Shown here: positions 36,887 through 45,706 of the stretch, in pieces
How the letters are laid out: every line of letters starts with the position of its first letter
Position numbering within the stretch: the first letter of the stretch is position 1
DNA from: Cohnella faecalis
GTDB lineage: Bacteria; Bacillota; Bacilli; Paenibacillales; Paenibacillaceae
NCBI RefSeq assembly: GCF_003570905.1
Contig: NZ_QXJM01000052.1
Coordinates: 35,706 to 99,705 of the forward strand
Direction: 5' to 3'
Length of the DNA: 64,000 bases
Position numbers and translations under genes: made by a program
The notes under the pieces: model-generated
What the model saw: only the letters and a program-made list of their open reading frames with translations
Databases searched by the model: none
What the model was told of the DNA's origin: nothing

Positions 36887-37849
36887 GTGGAATTTTTGAA
36901 CGATATCGCCAATATGGTGAATATTACCCTCGTCTTTTCGACGGCTCTGATATTTACCGCTTTAGGCGGTATAATGTCCGAGCGTGCCGGAATCGTCAAC
37001 ATTGGCTTGGAAGGGCTTATGGTGGCAGGCGCTTTCGCTTCAGCCGTCACGGCGTATTACTCCCAAGACGCCGGCTTTGGCAAAGCTTCGCCCTGGATCG
37101 GCCTTATTGCAGGAATGCTCTTTGGCGTTCTGTTCGCCCTGCTTCACGCTGTGGCTACCATTACGTTCCGAGCCGATCAAGTCGTAAGCGGCATCGTTAT
37201 CAACTTCGTTGCAGCGGGCTCGACCTTGTACTTGACGAAGCTGTTATTCGAAGGTGCCGGTCAATCTCCGATGGTTAAGGAACGGTTCTACAAATGGAAT
37301 ATTCCTTTGCTGTCCGATATTCCCGTATTGGGCAAAGCTTTGTTCGTCGGTTACCCGACAACCTATTTGGCGCTGATTTTAGTTGGAGTCATTTACTATT
37401 TATTGTTCAAAACCCCGTTCGGATTGCGCATTCGCTCAGTCGGAGAGCATCCTAGCGCTGCGGATACCGTTGGTATCAAGGTTTTGCGACTCCGGTACAT
37501 CGCCGTTCTGATGAGCGGCGCATTGGGCGGAATAGGCGGCGCCACAATAGCGCTTACGACGACAAGCAGCTTCTCTCACAACACGATATCCGGCCAAGGC
37601 TTTATCGCGCTAGCTGCGGTAATATTCGGAAAATGGAATCCTCTGGGTGCTCTCGGAGCCGCTCTGTTCTTCGGCTTCGCTCAAGCGCTCAATAACTTTA
37701 TTCAGCTGTTCGGATTCTCGAACTCCATTCCTTCCGAGTTCATTTACATGCTTCCTTACGTTCTGACCATTCTCGTTCTGGTAGGCGCTGTAGGAAGAGC
37801 AAAGGCTCCTGGCGCGTTGGGAGAGCCTTATTTACAAGGAAAACGCTAG
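36887..37849 (+). CDS. Nucleoside ABC importer permease 2
   Basis: A 320-residue BPD_transp_2-type permease with about eight or nine membrane helices. The family loop GIVNIGLEGLMVAG near residue 38 and ADQVVSGIVINF are conserved. GTG begins immediately after the stop of permease 1. Together with the BMP lipoprotein and ATPase it completes an importer like NupNOPQ of Bacillus. Confidence 0.92.
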   Translation: MEFLNDIANMVNITLVFSTALIFTALGGIMSERAGIVNIGLEGLMVAGAFASAVTAYYSQDAGFGKASPWIGLIAGMLFGVLFALLHAVATITFRADQVVSGIVINFVAAGSTLYLTKLLFEGAGQSPMVKERFYKWNIPLLSDIPVLGKALFVGYPTTYLALILVGVIYYLLFKTPFGLRIRSVGEHPSAADTVGIKVLRLRYIAVLMSGALGGIGGATIALTTTSSFSHNTISGQGFIALAAVIFGKWNPLGALGAALFFGFAQALNNFIQLFGFSNSIPSEFIYMLPYVLTILVLVGAVGRAKAPGALGEPYLQGKR

Positions 37850-37856
37850 CTTTTCT

Positions 37857-37895
37857 AACCGCCCTCTCGATTGTTGGAGTGGGGCGGTTTTTTAT
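37857..37895 (+). terminator. Rho-independent terminator of the nucleoside operon
   Basis: AACCGCCC pairs with GGGCGGTT across a 17-nt loop, followed by T6 and ATT. It directly precedes the 56-bp repeat copies. Confidence 0.88.
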
Positions 37896-37899
37896 TAAT

Positions 37900-38036
37900 C
37901 GTCCCATTATCCCCTCTGCTCAGGATCTCTCTGGGCTGTTTCAATTTGCTAACTTCGTCTCATTATCCCTTTCGCTCAGGTTGGCAAGCTTATGTGTCAA
38001 TTTGTCGTTTTCGTCTCATTATCCCCTTTGTTCAGG
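37900..38036 (+). repeat. 56-bp tandem repeat, left array (three copies)
   Basis: Copies begin at 37900, 37956 and 38012, exactly 56 bp apart. The strongly conserved core is CGTCTCATTATCCC followed by YTTYGCTCAGG; the rest of each unit is variable. The rest of the gap to the transposase end (38037-38150) shows no gene. Copies in the opposite orientation with the same period lie at 39246-39325. Confidence 0.85.
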
Positions 38037-38150
38037 ATTGCGAACCAGACAACTAAAGTTCATTGAAGAGGCTTATTGTGATGGTGGATAGCGAAGTAAT
38101 CAAACAACGAATAAAAGCTCCTTCCTGACGCAGCAAAAGTGGTTGAAATC

Positions 38151-39107
38151 CTAGACGGCGGCTGCGGAAACGAAACGATTTTTTCGAGTGTTTGAGTTGA
38201 GGGGCAGGGCTTGGCGTCTCGTTTTTAATAGAACGAGGGATTTGTATGTAATAGTAGCGGTAATCGCACACCACCGCAGCAAATCGAGCGACGAACTAAG
38301 CTTTTTCTTAAGCATGTTGAAGCGGTAACAAAACTGATCGATATAGGCTTGGAGGTGCTTGGCTCCAATACCGTGAAATGTGTCGTTGAGCCAGTTATCA
38401 AGCAGAATCGCTAATTTACTGGTGGATGTTGATCGATTCTTGTTATGAAACGGCAAAAATTTAGTTAATTGAGCTTTAGATATGTCAACGTGCTCGTTTG
38501 CAAAGGCCTCATCCCCATTGAATCGTGTTGAAAAATATTCTACGGGTTCATCGTAAATTTGTCTGATCATAATCTGTTCGGTTTCGGACTGGCGATTGAT
38601 AGAAGCTCCAATTACCATAGGGTGGTTAAACTTGGGGATGAATTGCGGACCTCCCGATAAAGAGCCGTAGCGATCGAAGCTTATTTGCACATTGCCGGTA
38701 AGCTTGTCTTGATTATTAGCGGTTTGCATGGCGTGTCTTAGCTTATGGCCGATCAACCAGGCTGTTTTGTAGGTGACTCCGATAATTTCAGAAAGGCGGG
38801 TGGCGCTGATTCCAGAGGGATTAGCATGAAGATAAATAGCCTGGAACCAACGACTCAAAGATGTACGGCTTCCCTCAAAGATGGTGCCGGAGATAACGGA
38901 CGCTTGATAGCGACAAGAGCGGCATTCGAATAGAGGGAGTCTTCTGGTCGATATTTGGTAAGCATGTGCGCAAGCGCAAATTGGACAACGATAGCCGTCC
39001 GGCCAGCGAATGCGGATTAGCATCTCGATACAATCTCGTTCTGTCCGATACCGTGTGCAAAATTGTTCAAAAGTCATATTTTCCTGAAGAAGAGACAAGT
39101 GCATCAT
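38151..39107 (-). CDS. IS1595-family transposase
   Basis: A 318-residue transposase of the ISXO2-like group. The N-terminal zinc ribbon is visible (CPIC and CRSC pairs, residues ~45-70), followed by GTIFEGSRTSLSRWFQAIYL, a helix-turn-helix region and the catalytic core. The expected DDE-type residues are hard to place; SFDRYGSLSGG stands where the family has its first Asp. The C-terminal FHGIGAKHLQAYIDQFCYRFN-like motif is conserved. ATG at 39107 or 39104 follows AGGAGG. I could not find terminal inverted repeats or a target duplication, so the element may be degenerate or end in the flanking 56-bp arrays. Confidence 0.85.
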   Translation of the reverse strand: MMHLSLLQENMTFEQFCTRYRTERDCIEMLIRIRWPDGYRCPICACAHAYQISTRRLPLFECRSCRYQASVISGTIFEGSRTSLSRWFQAIYLHANPSGISATRLSEIIGVTYKTAWLIGHKLRHAMQTANNQDKLTGNVQISFDRYGSLSGGPQFIPKFNHPMVIGASINRQSETEQIMIRQIYDEPVEYFSTRFNGDEAFANEHVDISKAQLTKFLPFHNKNRSTSTSKLAILLDNWLNDTFHGIGAKHLQAYIDQFCYRFNMLKKKLSSSLDLLRWCAITATITYKSLVLLKTRRQALPLNSNTRKNRFVSAAAV

Positions 39108-39245
39108 GCAGCCTCCTTGAGAGAAGTTGGCAAACATAGGTACTGGGTTGTGGAGTTATAAGAAGCAAACCGGAGGAGGTGTTGAGAATATTTTAACGAA
39201 CATCTGTTCTGTTTTCAATCAATTTTTGCAAGATTTTAGGTAGTT

Positions 39246-39325
39246 CTGAGCGAAAGGGATAATGCGACGGTGGAGGGAAAATAGAGACTTTATTCCGGTG
39301 ACTGAGCCGACGGGATAATGTGACG
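39246..39325 (-). repeat. 56-bp tandem repeat, right array (two copies, inverted)
   Basis: Minus-strand copies of the same core (CGTCGCATTATCCC and CGTCACATTATCCC) with 5' ends at 39269 and 39325, again 56 bp apart. They lie on the other side of the transposase gene, in the opposite orientation to the left array. The stretch 39108-39245 is AT-rich and has no gene. Confidence 0.8.
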
Positions 39326-39387
39326 TACGAAGGAAAAGGAACCAATGCTTGAATGGAGGTCAAACATGCTCAACTGAGAGACCGAGG

Positions 39388-39426
39388 ATAATAAAAGATC
39401 CCGTTCGGGAAAATCCGAACGGGATC
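39388..39426 (-). terminator. Rho-independent terminator (minus strand)
   Basis: A perfect 12-bp stem (GATCCCGTTCGG with CCGAACGGGATC) with a 6-nt loop, followed on the minus strand by TTTTATTATCC. It ends the glycoside hydrolase-like gene. Confidence 0.85.
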
Positions 39427-39479
39427 CAGAGAGCGGGACGAGGTTAAGCAGATACGTTATATAGTATGAGTTCCAATAG

Positions 39480-40670
39480 TTATTTGCCGTAATTGGCGTC
39501 GGGAGAATATTTGTTTCCGGCGTTCCATAAGAGGAATTCTTCGACGTTGTTGTCGTTCAAGGCTTTTATTTGGGCGTTTACTTCGGCGGTGCCGTACTTG
39601 ATGTAATGGCCCTTGCCCAGCCAACTGGCGGTAAAATCCTGAATCCATGGACGGACGATCGGTTTTTTGTCGCCAAGCGAATCGAGCTTTTTGTGGGTGG
39701 CGATCGTCGCGCCCTCGATGGTGGCGTAAGGAGCCTTGTCGGGGTCCTTCTGATCGAACCATCCGGCGGAATAATGGCTTGGATAAATCATCGGGCAAAT
39801 GACGTCGACAGCGCTTGATATTTTCGCAAAGTCTTGACCGATGCCTTCTGCGGCCGGAACGGATGCCGCATAGCCGAAGATGTCTACTGACACTCGTACG
39901 CCGAGAGGTTCCAACTGCTTTTTGGCATACGCGACGAATCCGGCGACGATATCAATTCGGTTTTGTTCCGTTTTGGTGAATTTTAAATGGTCTGCCTTCT
40001 TTTCAAAACCTTCAGGGAACCTGACGTAGTCGAATTGAATTTCTTTGAATCCGAGCTTGGCGGCTTCCTTTGCTACGGCAATGTTGTAGTCCCATACTTC
40101 CTTGCGGTAAGGATTGACGAATCGGTCGCCTTTCTTGTTGCTCCATACGCTGCCGTCGGCATTCACGAAGGACCATTCCGGTTTTTTCTTGGCAAGAATG
40201 GTATCTTTGAACACGACGATGCGGGCTATTGGATAAATCTGGTGCTCTTTTAAGGTTGCCATCGTTTTCGTAATATCCTTGATAAACGGTTGAGGAGTTC
40301 CGATTTTCGTAAGCTCGGGATTCGTTGTCTTGTAAGTAATAAAACCGCTGTCGTCTTTTAAGTCGATGACCATTGAATTCAGAGCGGTTTTGTCAAGCAA
40401 ATCAAGCAAGGTCGCCATTCGCGCGCCTCCGGCGCTGTAGGCGGTCACGTAAATCCCCTTCACTTTTGGCGCATCCTTTTGCGGATCTTCTTTCGAGGGA
40501 TTGCTCGTTGTCGGTTGTTCGACGTTTGGTTTGTCCGGCTTTGCATTTTGCTGTTTGATGGCTAGCTGGGTCGTATGCCAAAGCTTGCCGAGAGACGATT
40601 CGCTGTGCTGCCCTCCGTCTCCGCCAATAGCGGATTGGAGCAAGAGCAGCAGCGTCAGAAGGATGTCCAT
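39480..40670 (-). CDS. Putative glycoside hydrolase (DUF4015 type), exported
   Basis: A 396-residue protein with a short hydrophobic N terminus (signal or anchor, residues 1-16), a low-complexity Lys/Pro/Ser linker (~40-70) and a TIM-barrel domain of the PF13200/DUF4015 kind: VKGIYVTAYSAG, MVIDLKDDSGFI, GFKEIQFDYVRFPEG and DVICPMIYPSHY, the last with the conserved tyrosine/serine of the barrel end. The family is thought to act on polysaccharides outside the cell, but substrate and reaction are not established. Confidence 0.8.
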   Translation of the reverse strand: MDILLTLLLLLQSAIGGDGGQHSESSLGKLWHTTQLAIKQQNAKPDKPNVEQPTTSNPSKEDPQKDAPKVKGIYVTAYSAGGARMATLLDLLDKTALNSMVIDLKDDSGFITYKTTNPELTKIGTPQPFIKDITKTMATLKEHQIYPIARIVVFKDTILAKKKPEWSFVNADGSVWSNKKGDRFVNPYRKEVWDYNIAVAKEAAKLGFKEIQFDYVRFPEGFEKKADHLKFTKTEQNRIDIVAGFVAYAKKQLEPLGVRVSVDIFGYAASVPAAEGIGQDFAKISSAVDVICPMIYPSHYSAGWFDQKDPDKAPYATIEGATIATHKKLDSLGDKKPIVRPWIQDFTASWLGKGHYIKYGTAEVNAQIKALNDNNVEEFLLWNAGNKYSPDANYGK

Positions 40671-40851
40671 TGTTTTCTCTCCCTATAAGCTTATGAAACC
40701 GATTATAAACGAGTTTCAAAGGCGGATATAGGGGTAATTTGTAGGATTTTGATGAGAAAAGAAAGGGATAATTGCATTTTTGGATATGTCCGCCCAAGAC
40801 AAATCGCGCCCTATAATGTATGCTCGAGAAAGGCGAAAATACCGTTAGTCG

Positions 40852-41697
40852 CTAACTTGGTCTGCGACGGAATTGTCCGATCACGTCGATTGTTTGGACA
40901 ACGTTCACAAAAGCGTTCGGATCAACTCCGCGTATTATTTTTCGAAGCTCCGTAAGCTCGTAACGGGTAGTGACGGTCATGAGCATGTCTTGCTCATTGC
41001 TAGTGAAGCCGCCTCTGGTTTTCAAAATCGTAACGCCGCGAGGAAGAGTCAACAGCTTCGCGGCAAGCAAGTCCGTTTGCTTCGTTACTATAAAAGCGGT
41101 AACCTTACGGTGGGGCGTATGCACAAGATCAATTACTTTTCCCGTTAAGTAAATCGACAGCATAGAATATAAGGCGGCATCCCAATCTTTGCGGAGCCAG
41201 CCGTTGGCGGCCACGACTATCGCGTTCAAAGCGACGACGAGAATTCCAACGGGCAAATCCCGATGACGGGAAATGATGGATGCGATGATGTCGAAGCCTC
41301 CTGAAGAACCGCCGAAACGGAGCGTGACAGCCGTTCCGGCACCGACCAGTACCCCGCCGAATACGCAGGCTAACAGCCGATCGTTCGTGAGGGCATGCTC
41401 GGGAACGAATTGCATGAACGCGGATGTGAATATAACGGTGACCATGCTAAGCAGAATAAACTTTCGGCCTAGCACGCGATAGCCCCAGATCAAAATCGGG
41501 ACATTAAGGGCAAAATAAAGCCAGCCGATGTTCCAGCCGCTCACATATCCGATGATCATGGCAACACCCGAAACTCCGCTGCTGAGCAGTTTTTGCGGAA
41601 TCAGCAGCAGTTGGAAACCGCAGGAAACTGCGGCCGCGCTTAGCGCCATCATTATATAGGGCCCGGTTTTGGCGATCCACCCGACAGTCTTTTTCAT
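40852..41697 (-). CDS. YitT family membrane protein
   Basis: A 281-residue protein with five or six N-terminal membrane helices (LIPQKLLSSGVSGVAMI and GGSSGGFDIIA are typical) and a C-terminal cytosolic DUF2179 domain (TILKTRGGFTSNEQDMLMTVTTRYE). The family is widespread in Firmicutes; transport of a small molecule has been suggested but not shown. About 180 bases upstream separate it from the hydrolase gene on the same strand, without visible structure. Confidence 0.88.
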   Translation of the reverse strand: MKKTVGWIAKTGPYIMMALSAAAVSCGFQLLLIPQKLLSSGVSGVAMIIGYVSGWNIGWLYFALNVPILIWGYRVLGRKFILLSMVTVIFTSAFMQFVPEHALTNDRLLACVFGGVLVGAGTAVTLRFGGSSGGFDIIASIISRHRDLPVGILVVALNAIVVAANGWLRKDWDAALYSMLSIYLTGKVIDLVHTPHRKVTAFIVTKQTDLLAAKLLTLPRGVTILKTRGGFTSNEQDMLMTVTTRYELTELRKIIRGVDPNAFVNVVQTIDVIGQFRRRPS

Positions 41698-41894
41698 GAA
41701 TGCACCTCGTGTTCGAAGCTTGGGAAATCAGGGCTTGCGTTTCCTTAGGTTCTCCTTGAAACGCAGCCTCATGCGGATAATGGGATTGATTTCCTGATGC
41801 TGGAGTTTACGAATGCTTTTATGCTATAATGGACTGTATATTTTTTTTGGAAGCCGCAATTCGATGGCCCAATACAGAAGGAGTTTGAATAAGT

Positions 41895-43532
41895 TTGAGC
41901 ACATTTGCAGAGTTTGGATTGGAGCAAGGCGTTCTTCAAGCCATTTCGGAGATGGGGTTTGAAGAAGCGACCCCGATCCAAGCCAAAGCGATTCCCGTAG
42001 CACTTGCTGGCAGCGACATGATCGGGCAGGCACAGACGGGAACAGGAAAAACAGCCGCATTCGGCATCCCGCTTCTAAGCAAGATCGCCCCTTCGGAAGA
42101 CAAAATCGTCGCACTAGTCATGGCGCCTACGCGCGAACTCGCCATTCAAGTGGCGGAAGAAATCGAAAAGCTCGGACGCTTTAAGGGCTTGCGCTCTCTT
42201 GCGATATACGGCGGGCAAGATATCGGCCGCCAAATCCGCTCGCTTAAGCGGAAACCGCAAATCATTATCGGAACGCCGGGCAGGCTGCTTGATCATATTA
42301 ACCGCAAGACGATTCGTCTCGACGATGTCCGCACTGTCGTGCTCGATGAAGCCGATGAAATGCTGGACATGGGCTTCATGGATGACATTCAGTCGATCCT
42401 GAGCTTGGTGCCGGAAGAGCGCCAGACGCTGTTGTTCTCCGCTACGATGCCGGTTAACATTCAGAAGCTCGCTCAACAGTTTCTCCGCAATCCGGAGCAC
42501 ATTTCCGTCATTCCAAAGCAAGTCAGCGCGCCTTCGATTCAACAATTTTATGTTGAAGTGCAAGAGCGGATGAAATTCGACGGCTTGTGCCGTTTGCTTG
42601 ACATGGAGCCGCCTGAGCTCGCTATTATTTTCGGACGCACGAAGCGCCGCGTAGCCGAGCTGTCCGAAGCGCTCATGAAGCGCGGTTATTCAGCCGACGG
42701 TCTGCATGGGGATCTGTCCCAAAATCAACGCGACACCGTTATGCGGAAATTCCGCGACGGCAGCATCGACGTGCTCGTAGCGACGGACGTTGCGGCGCGA
42801 GGTCTCGACGTCAGCGGCGTTACTCACGTTATTAACTTCGATATGCCCCAAGATCCAGAAAGCTACGTTCACCGGATCGGCCGGACGGGACGCGCCGGTA
42901 AAGAAGGAACGTCTTGGACGTTCGTAACGCCTCGCGAAACGGATCACCTGCACTTTATCGAAAAAGTAACCCGTCACCGCATTTCCAAAAAGCCTTTGCC
43001 AACGCTTTCGGAAGCGATGGAAGGCAAACAAAAATTGATGGCCGAGCGCCTTCTGGAAACGGTTCGCGACGAGGAAGAAGTCGGCGCGTTCAAATGGGTC
43101 GCCATGCAGCTGTTGGAGCAATACGATTCCGTTCAGCTGTTGTCTGCGGCTATGAAGCTGCTGACGGGCGACAAGAAAGAAGTCAACGTTGAATTGACGC
43201 CGGAAGATCCAATCCGGTCCAAAAAGCGCAAGTTCGACGGACGCGGCGGTTCCGGCGGCTATGGCGGACGCAGCGGCTATAGCGGCGGCGGTCAAGGCGG
43301 CTATCGCGGCGGCCAAGGCGGAGGCGGCTACCGCGGCGGTCAAAGCGGCGGCGGTTACCGAGGCGGTCAGGGCGGCCAAGGCGGCGCACGCAAGCCTTAC
43401 AATCGCGAAGGCAGCGGTTATCAAGGCAGCGGCGGCGCTTATCGAGACGGCGGTTCCCGCGGTCCTAGAACAGAGCGTCGGGACGATTCCCGCGGTACGC
43501 GTTCGCAGAGCGAAGATTTCGTAAACATCTAA
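41895..43532 (+). CDS. cshA: DEAD-box RNA helicase, CshA type
   Basis: A 545-residue ATP-dependent RNA helicase. Motifs run in order: Q motif (FEEATPIQAKAIP), AQTGTGKT, PTRELA, DEAD (VLDEADEMLDMGF), SAT, and HRIGRTGRAGKEG. It is followed by a dimerisation/RNA-binding region and a Gly/Arg/Tyr-rich tail (repeats of GGYRGG, residues ~435-510). It probably acts in mRNA turnover with the degradosome and in ribosome assembly, as in B. subtilis. The TTG start at 41895 has AAGGAG 11 nt upstream. A TATAAT at 41825-41830 marks a promoter region, but no good -35 is seen. Confidence 0.93.
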   Translation: MSTFAEFGLEQGVLQAISEMGFEEATPIQAKAIPVALAGSDMIGQAQTGTGKTAAFGIPLLSKIAPSEDKIVALVMAPTRELAIQVAEEIEKLGRFKGLRSLAIYGGQDIGRQIRSLKRKPQIIIGTPGRLLDHINRKTIRLDDVRTVVLDEADEMLDMGFMDDIQSILSLVPEERQTLLFSATMPVNIQKLAQQFLRNPEHISVIPKQVSAPSIQQFYVEVQERMKFDGLCRLLDMEPPELAIIFGRTKRRVAELSEALMKRGYSADGLHGDLSQNQRDTVMRKFRDGSIDVLVATDVAARGLDVSGVTHVINFDMPQDPESYVHRIGRTGRAGKEGTSWTFVTPRETDHLHFIEKVTRHRISKKPLPTLSEAMEGKQKLMAERLLETVRDEEEVGAFKWVAMQLLEQYDSVQLLSAAMKLLTGDKKEVNVELTPEDPIRSKKRKFDGRGGSGGYGGRSGYSGGGQGGYRGGQGGGGYRGGQSGGGYRGGQGGQGGARKPYNREGSGYQGSGGAYRDGGSRGPRTERRDDSRGTRSQSEDFVNI

Positions 43533-43572
43533 GAGTTCGAGTCCAGAACGAGGTCGTCAAGGAGGAAAGCCC

Positions 43573-44349
43573 ATGGAAATGCGGGGATTGATGGGCGGTT
43601 TTTATAAAATATCCGAATGGATCATGAGACTGGCCGTCACGAACGTGCTTTGGATCATCTGTGCATTTCCATTCTGGTTTGTCATGATCGGCGGGTTCTG
43701 GGCATTGCAGAGCGTTACGGAAGATCAAGTAACCAGTTCCCTGACCCAGTCGGTAATCTTGTTGGCGATCGTTTCCCCGTTTACCTTTTTTCCGGCGACC
43801 TCGGCTATGTTCTCGGTCGCCCGGAAATGGGTGCTCGGCGATGCGGATGTTCCGCTATTTAAGACGTTCTTCCGCAGTTACAAGCAGAACTTCGTACAGG
43901 CGATGCTCGGAGGCATCATTTACTCCGTGCTGATGGCTGTTCTGATTATCGACTACAAGGTTTATTTGTCGAGCATGAGCGGTTTCGGCGTCATTGCGTA
44001 TCTTTTTATCGCCTTGCTCGTACTGCTGGTCATTTCCTTGCATCATTTTTTCTCCCTGTTGTCCCATTTCCATATGAAGACCTTTCAGTTGTTGAAAAAT
44101 GCTGTCGTCCTAACGATCGGCAAGCCGATTCGGTCGTTGATCATGACCATAGGCACGGCCGCGATCCTTATGATCAGCTATCGATTCAACTTCCTGATTC
44201 CGTTCTTCTTCGGAAGCATCATCGCGCTCTTTACTTTTTTTAACTTCAACATCGTCATCCAGAAGATGATGATCGCGAAGGATTCGGATTCTTCCGACGA
44301 AAACGAGGAGCCCGAAATTCCGGAAAACCAACGCGAGACGAAGAAGTAA
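43573..44349 (+). CDS. YesL/DUF624 family membrane protein
   Basis: A 258-residue protein with about five membrane helices and an acidic, charged C-terminal tail (DSSDENEEPEIPENQ). The N-terminal MRGLMGGFYKISEWIMRLAV is typical of DUF624. YesL members often sit with sugar ABC transporters; no such genes are adjacent here, so the role is open. AAGGAGG lies about 9 nt before the ATG, and the gene follows cshA by 40 nt. Confidence 0.85.
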   Translation: MEMRGLMGGFYKISEWIMRLAVTNVLWIICAFPFWFVMIGGFWALQSVTEDQVTSSLTQSVILLAIVSPFTFFPATSAMFSVARKWVLGDADVPLFKTFFRSYKQNFVQAMLGGIIYSVLMAVLIIDYKVYLSSMSGFGVIAYLFIALLVLLVISLHHFFSLLSHFHMKTFQLLKNAVVLTIGKPIRSLIMTIGTAAILMISYRFNFLIPFFFGSIIALFTFFNFNIVIQKMMIAKDSDSSDENEEPEIPENQRETKK

Positions 44350-44351
44350 GT

Positions 44352-44380
44352 TTTACATTTTTGTTGTTACTGCTTATAAT
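44352..44380 (+). promoter_or_regulatory. Sigma-A promoter of 6S RNA
   Basis: TTTACA at 44352-44357, a 17-bp spacer and TATAAT at 44375-44380, giving a start near 44387. Confidence 0.75.
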
Positions 44381-44386
44381 GGAACT

Positions 44387-44569
44387 AACTCCTGCGATGT
44401 ACGTTACGGCGATTTAATGTTTTGAACCAATGATTTTATGACGGGAGTCCAACATTGCTTGGCAGCTGGCAAGCCCTCGAAAGGGGAAGCCAAACGCCTT
44501 TGCTGCGGACACCCACCTGCGAGAGCGGGTTCGAAACATGAGCGTCGGACGGCATAGGCGGGTTTTTTT
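44387..44569 (+). ncRNA. ssrS: 6S RNA
   Basis: A non-coding RNA of about 183 nt that binds the sigma-A RNA polymerase holoenzyme in stationary phase. The ends pair as in 6S RNA: CCTGC and ATGT near the 5' end with GCAT and GCGGG near the 3' end, split by a small bulge, followed by T7. The interior has the long irregular hairpin pattern (CTTGGCAGCTGGCAAGCC, GGGGAAGCCAAACGCC) and a large central bubble. A good promoter sits directly upstream and no ORF fits. It was identified by shape, so some doubt remains. Confidence 0.78.
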
Positions 44570-44649
44570 ACGCGGATTTACTTTTATGCTTGGGACAAGC
44601 TTGGTATTATAAGTTAAACGCGTACTTGCACCGAGAGGGAGAGAGAGTA

Positions 44650-45033
44650 TTGCTGAAGCGAATGCTGATCGGACTGATCCGCAGCCAGGAGCATACAGGC
44701 GATAAAGCGAAGGATCCCAAGCTGAAATCTCATTATTATAGGCTTTCTAAAGATCGGGCATGGGATGAGATCGGTTCGATACTGAAGAAGATGCAAGGCT
44801 ACAAAGTGCTGCACGAAGTGCCGACGATCGGCGAAATCGTCATGGAGAAGCGGACCGTCTCGGGCCGTACGATGGACATTACGGTACAGATCGTAAGTCC
44901 TACTCCGGGAACGTCGGCCGTCGATATTTATTCGGCTTCGCGCGGGTCGCTAGGAGATTTGGGCGCGAATTATCGCGTCATTCAAGAAATTTATGCCGTA
45001 TTGGACAGGAAGCTTGCCGCGAATCGCATGTAA
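44650..45033 (+). CDS. Conserved cytosolic protein of unknown function
   Basis: A 127-residue protein. It includes the stretches GLIRSQEHTGDKAKDP, KSHYYRLSKDRAWDEI, and DIYSASRGSLGDLGANYRVI near the end. The last resembles the DUF1499 core, so it may be a distant member. No membrane segment or signal is seen. TTG at 44650 behind AGGGAGAG is the likely start; the frame is open to 44590 without a ribosome site. It lies just after the 6S RNA. Confidence 0.7.
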   Translation: MLKRMLIGLIRSQEHTGDKAKDPKLKSHYYRLSKDRAWDEIGSILKKMQGYKVLHEVPTIGEIVMEKRTVSGRTMDITVQIVSPTPGTSAVDIYSASRGSLGDLGANYRVIQEIYAVLDRKLAANRM

Positions 45034-45051
45034 GCTTGCCGGCTCCATAAC

Positions 45052-45087
45052 AAAAGCGAGGAAGGCCGGGGGCCTTGCCTCGCTTTT
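45052..45087. terminator. Bidirectional rho-independent terminator
   Basis: AAAAGCGAGG pairs with CCTCGCTTTT, with an inner AGGCC/GGCCT stem, between two convergent genes. A-run on one side and T-run on the other serve both strands. Confidence 0.88.
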
Positions 45088-45104
45088 ATTATGCTCTGCA
45101 AGGA

Positions 45105-45602
45105 CTACAGAAGCTGTTGTACGGCTGCGACAGCCGCTTCGTAATTCGGGTGCTCCGTCATTTCCGGAAGCACTTCGACGTATGTAATCTTATCGTTGGC
45201 GTCAAGAACGAAGATTGCGCGCATATCCAGGCCGAATTCCTCGATCAGCACACCGTAAGATTTACCGAAATTGTTATCTTTGTAGTCGGATAGCAGCACG
45301 ACGCGGTCTACACCGGCAGCTCCGCACCAGCGGGCTTGGGCGAACGGAAGATCCGCGCTGACCGTCAAGATGATAACGTTGTCGCCCAGCTTGGACGCTT
45401 CTTCGTTGAAGCGGCGGGTTTGTGCATCGCATACGCCGGTATCGATAGAAGGAACGACGCTAATCAGCTTGACTTTGCCTGCATAGTCTTGCAGGGATAC
45501 CGATTCAAGCAGGTTTTTGCTTAGTTTAAAGTCTGGGGCTTGATCGCCGACTTTAAGCTCCGGTCCAACCAGAGTAATCGGATTGCCTTTAAAAGTTGCC
45601 AT
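45105..45602 (-). CDS. tpx: Thiol peroxidase
   Basis: A 165-residue atypical two-cysteine peroxiredoxin that detoxifies peroxides with thioredoxin. The peroxidatic Cys58 is in SIDTGVCDAQTRRF, and resolving Cys93 in ARWCGAAG. The length is standard. AGGAGGAAAAATGT-like ribosome site precedes the ATG on the minus strand. It is divergent from a LysR gene. Confidence 0.95.
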   Translation of the reverse strand: MATFKGNPITLVGPELKVGDQAPDFKLSKNLLESVSLQDYAGKVKLISVVPSIDTGVCDAQTRRFNEEASKLGDNVIILTVSADLPFAQARWCGAAGVDRVVLLSDYKDNNFGKSYGVLIEEFGLDMRAIFVLDANDKITYVEVLPEMTEHPNYEAAVAAVQQLL

Positions 45603-45620
45603 TACATTTTTCCTCCTTCA

Positions 45621-45649
45621 TTGATAAGACTTGCGTAAATTATTATAAT
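45621..45649 (+). promoter_or_regulatory. Promoter of the LysR gene
   Basis: TTGATA at 45621-45626, a 17-bp spacer and TATAAT at 45644-45649. On the minus strand a TTGGAC/TATAAT-like pair with a longer spacer could serve tpx, so the two promoters overlap. Confidence 0.6.
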
Positions 45650-45706
45650 CGTTTACGAACGGCGTTGTCCAATCGCTTAACGGAGCTGCGAAAGGAGATA
45701 AACGGA

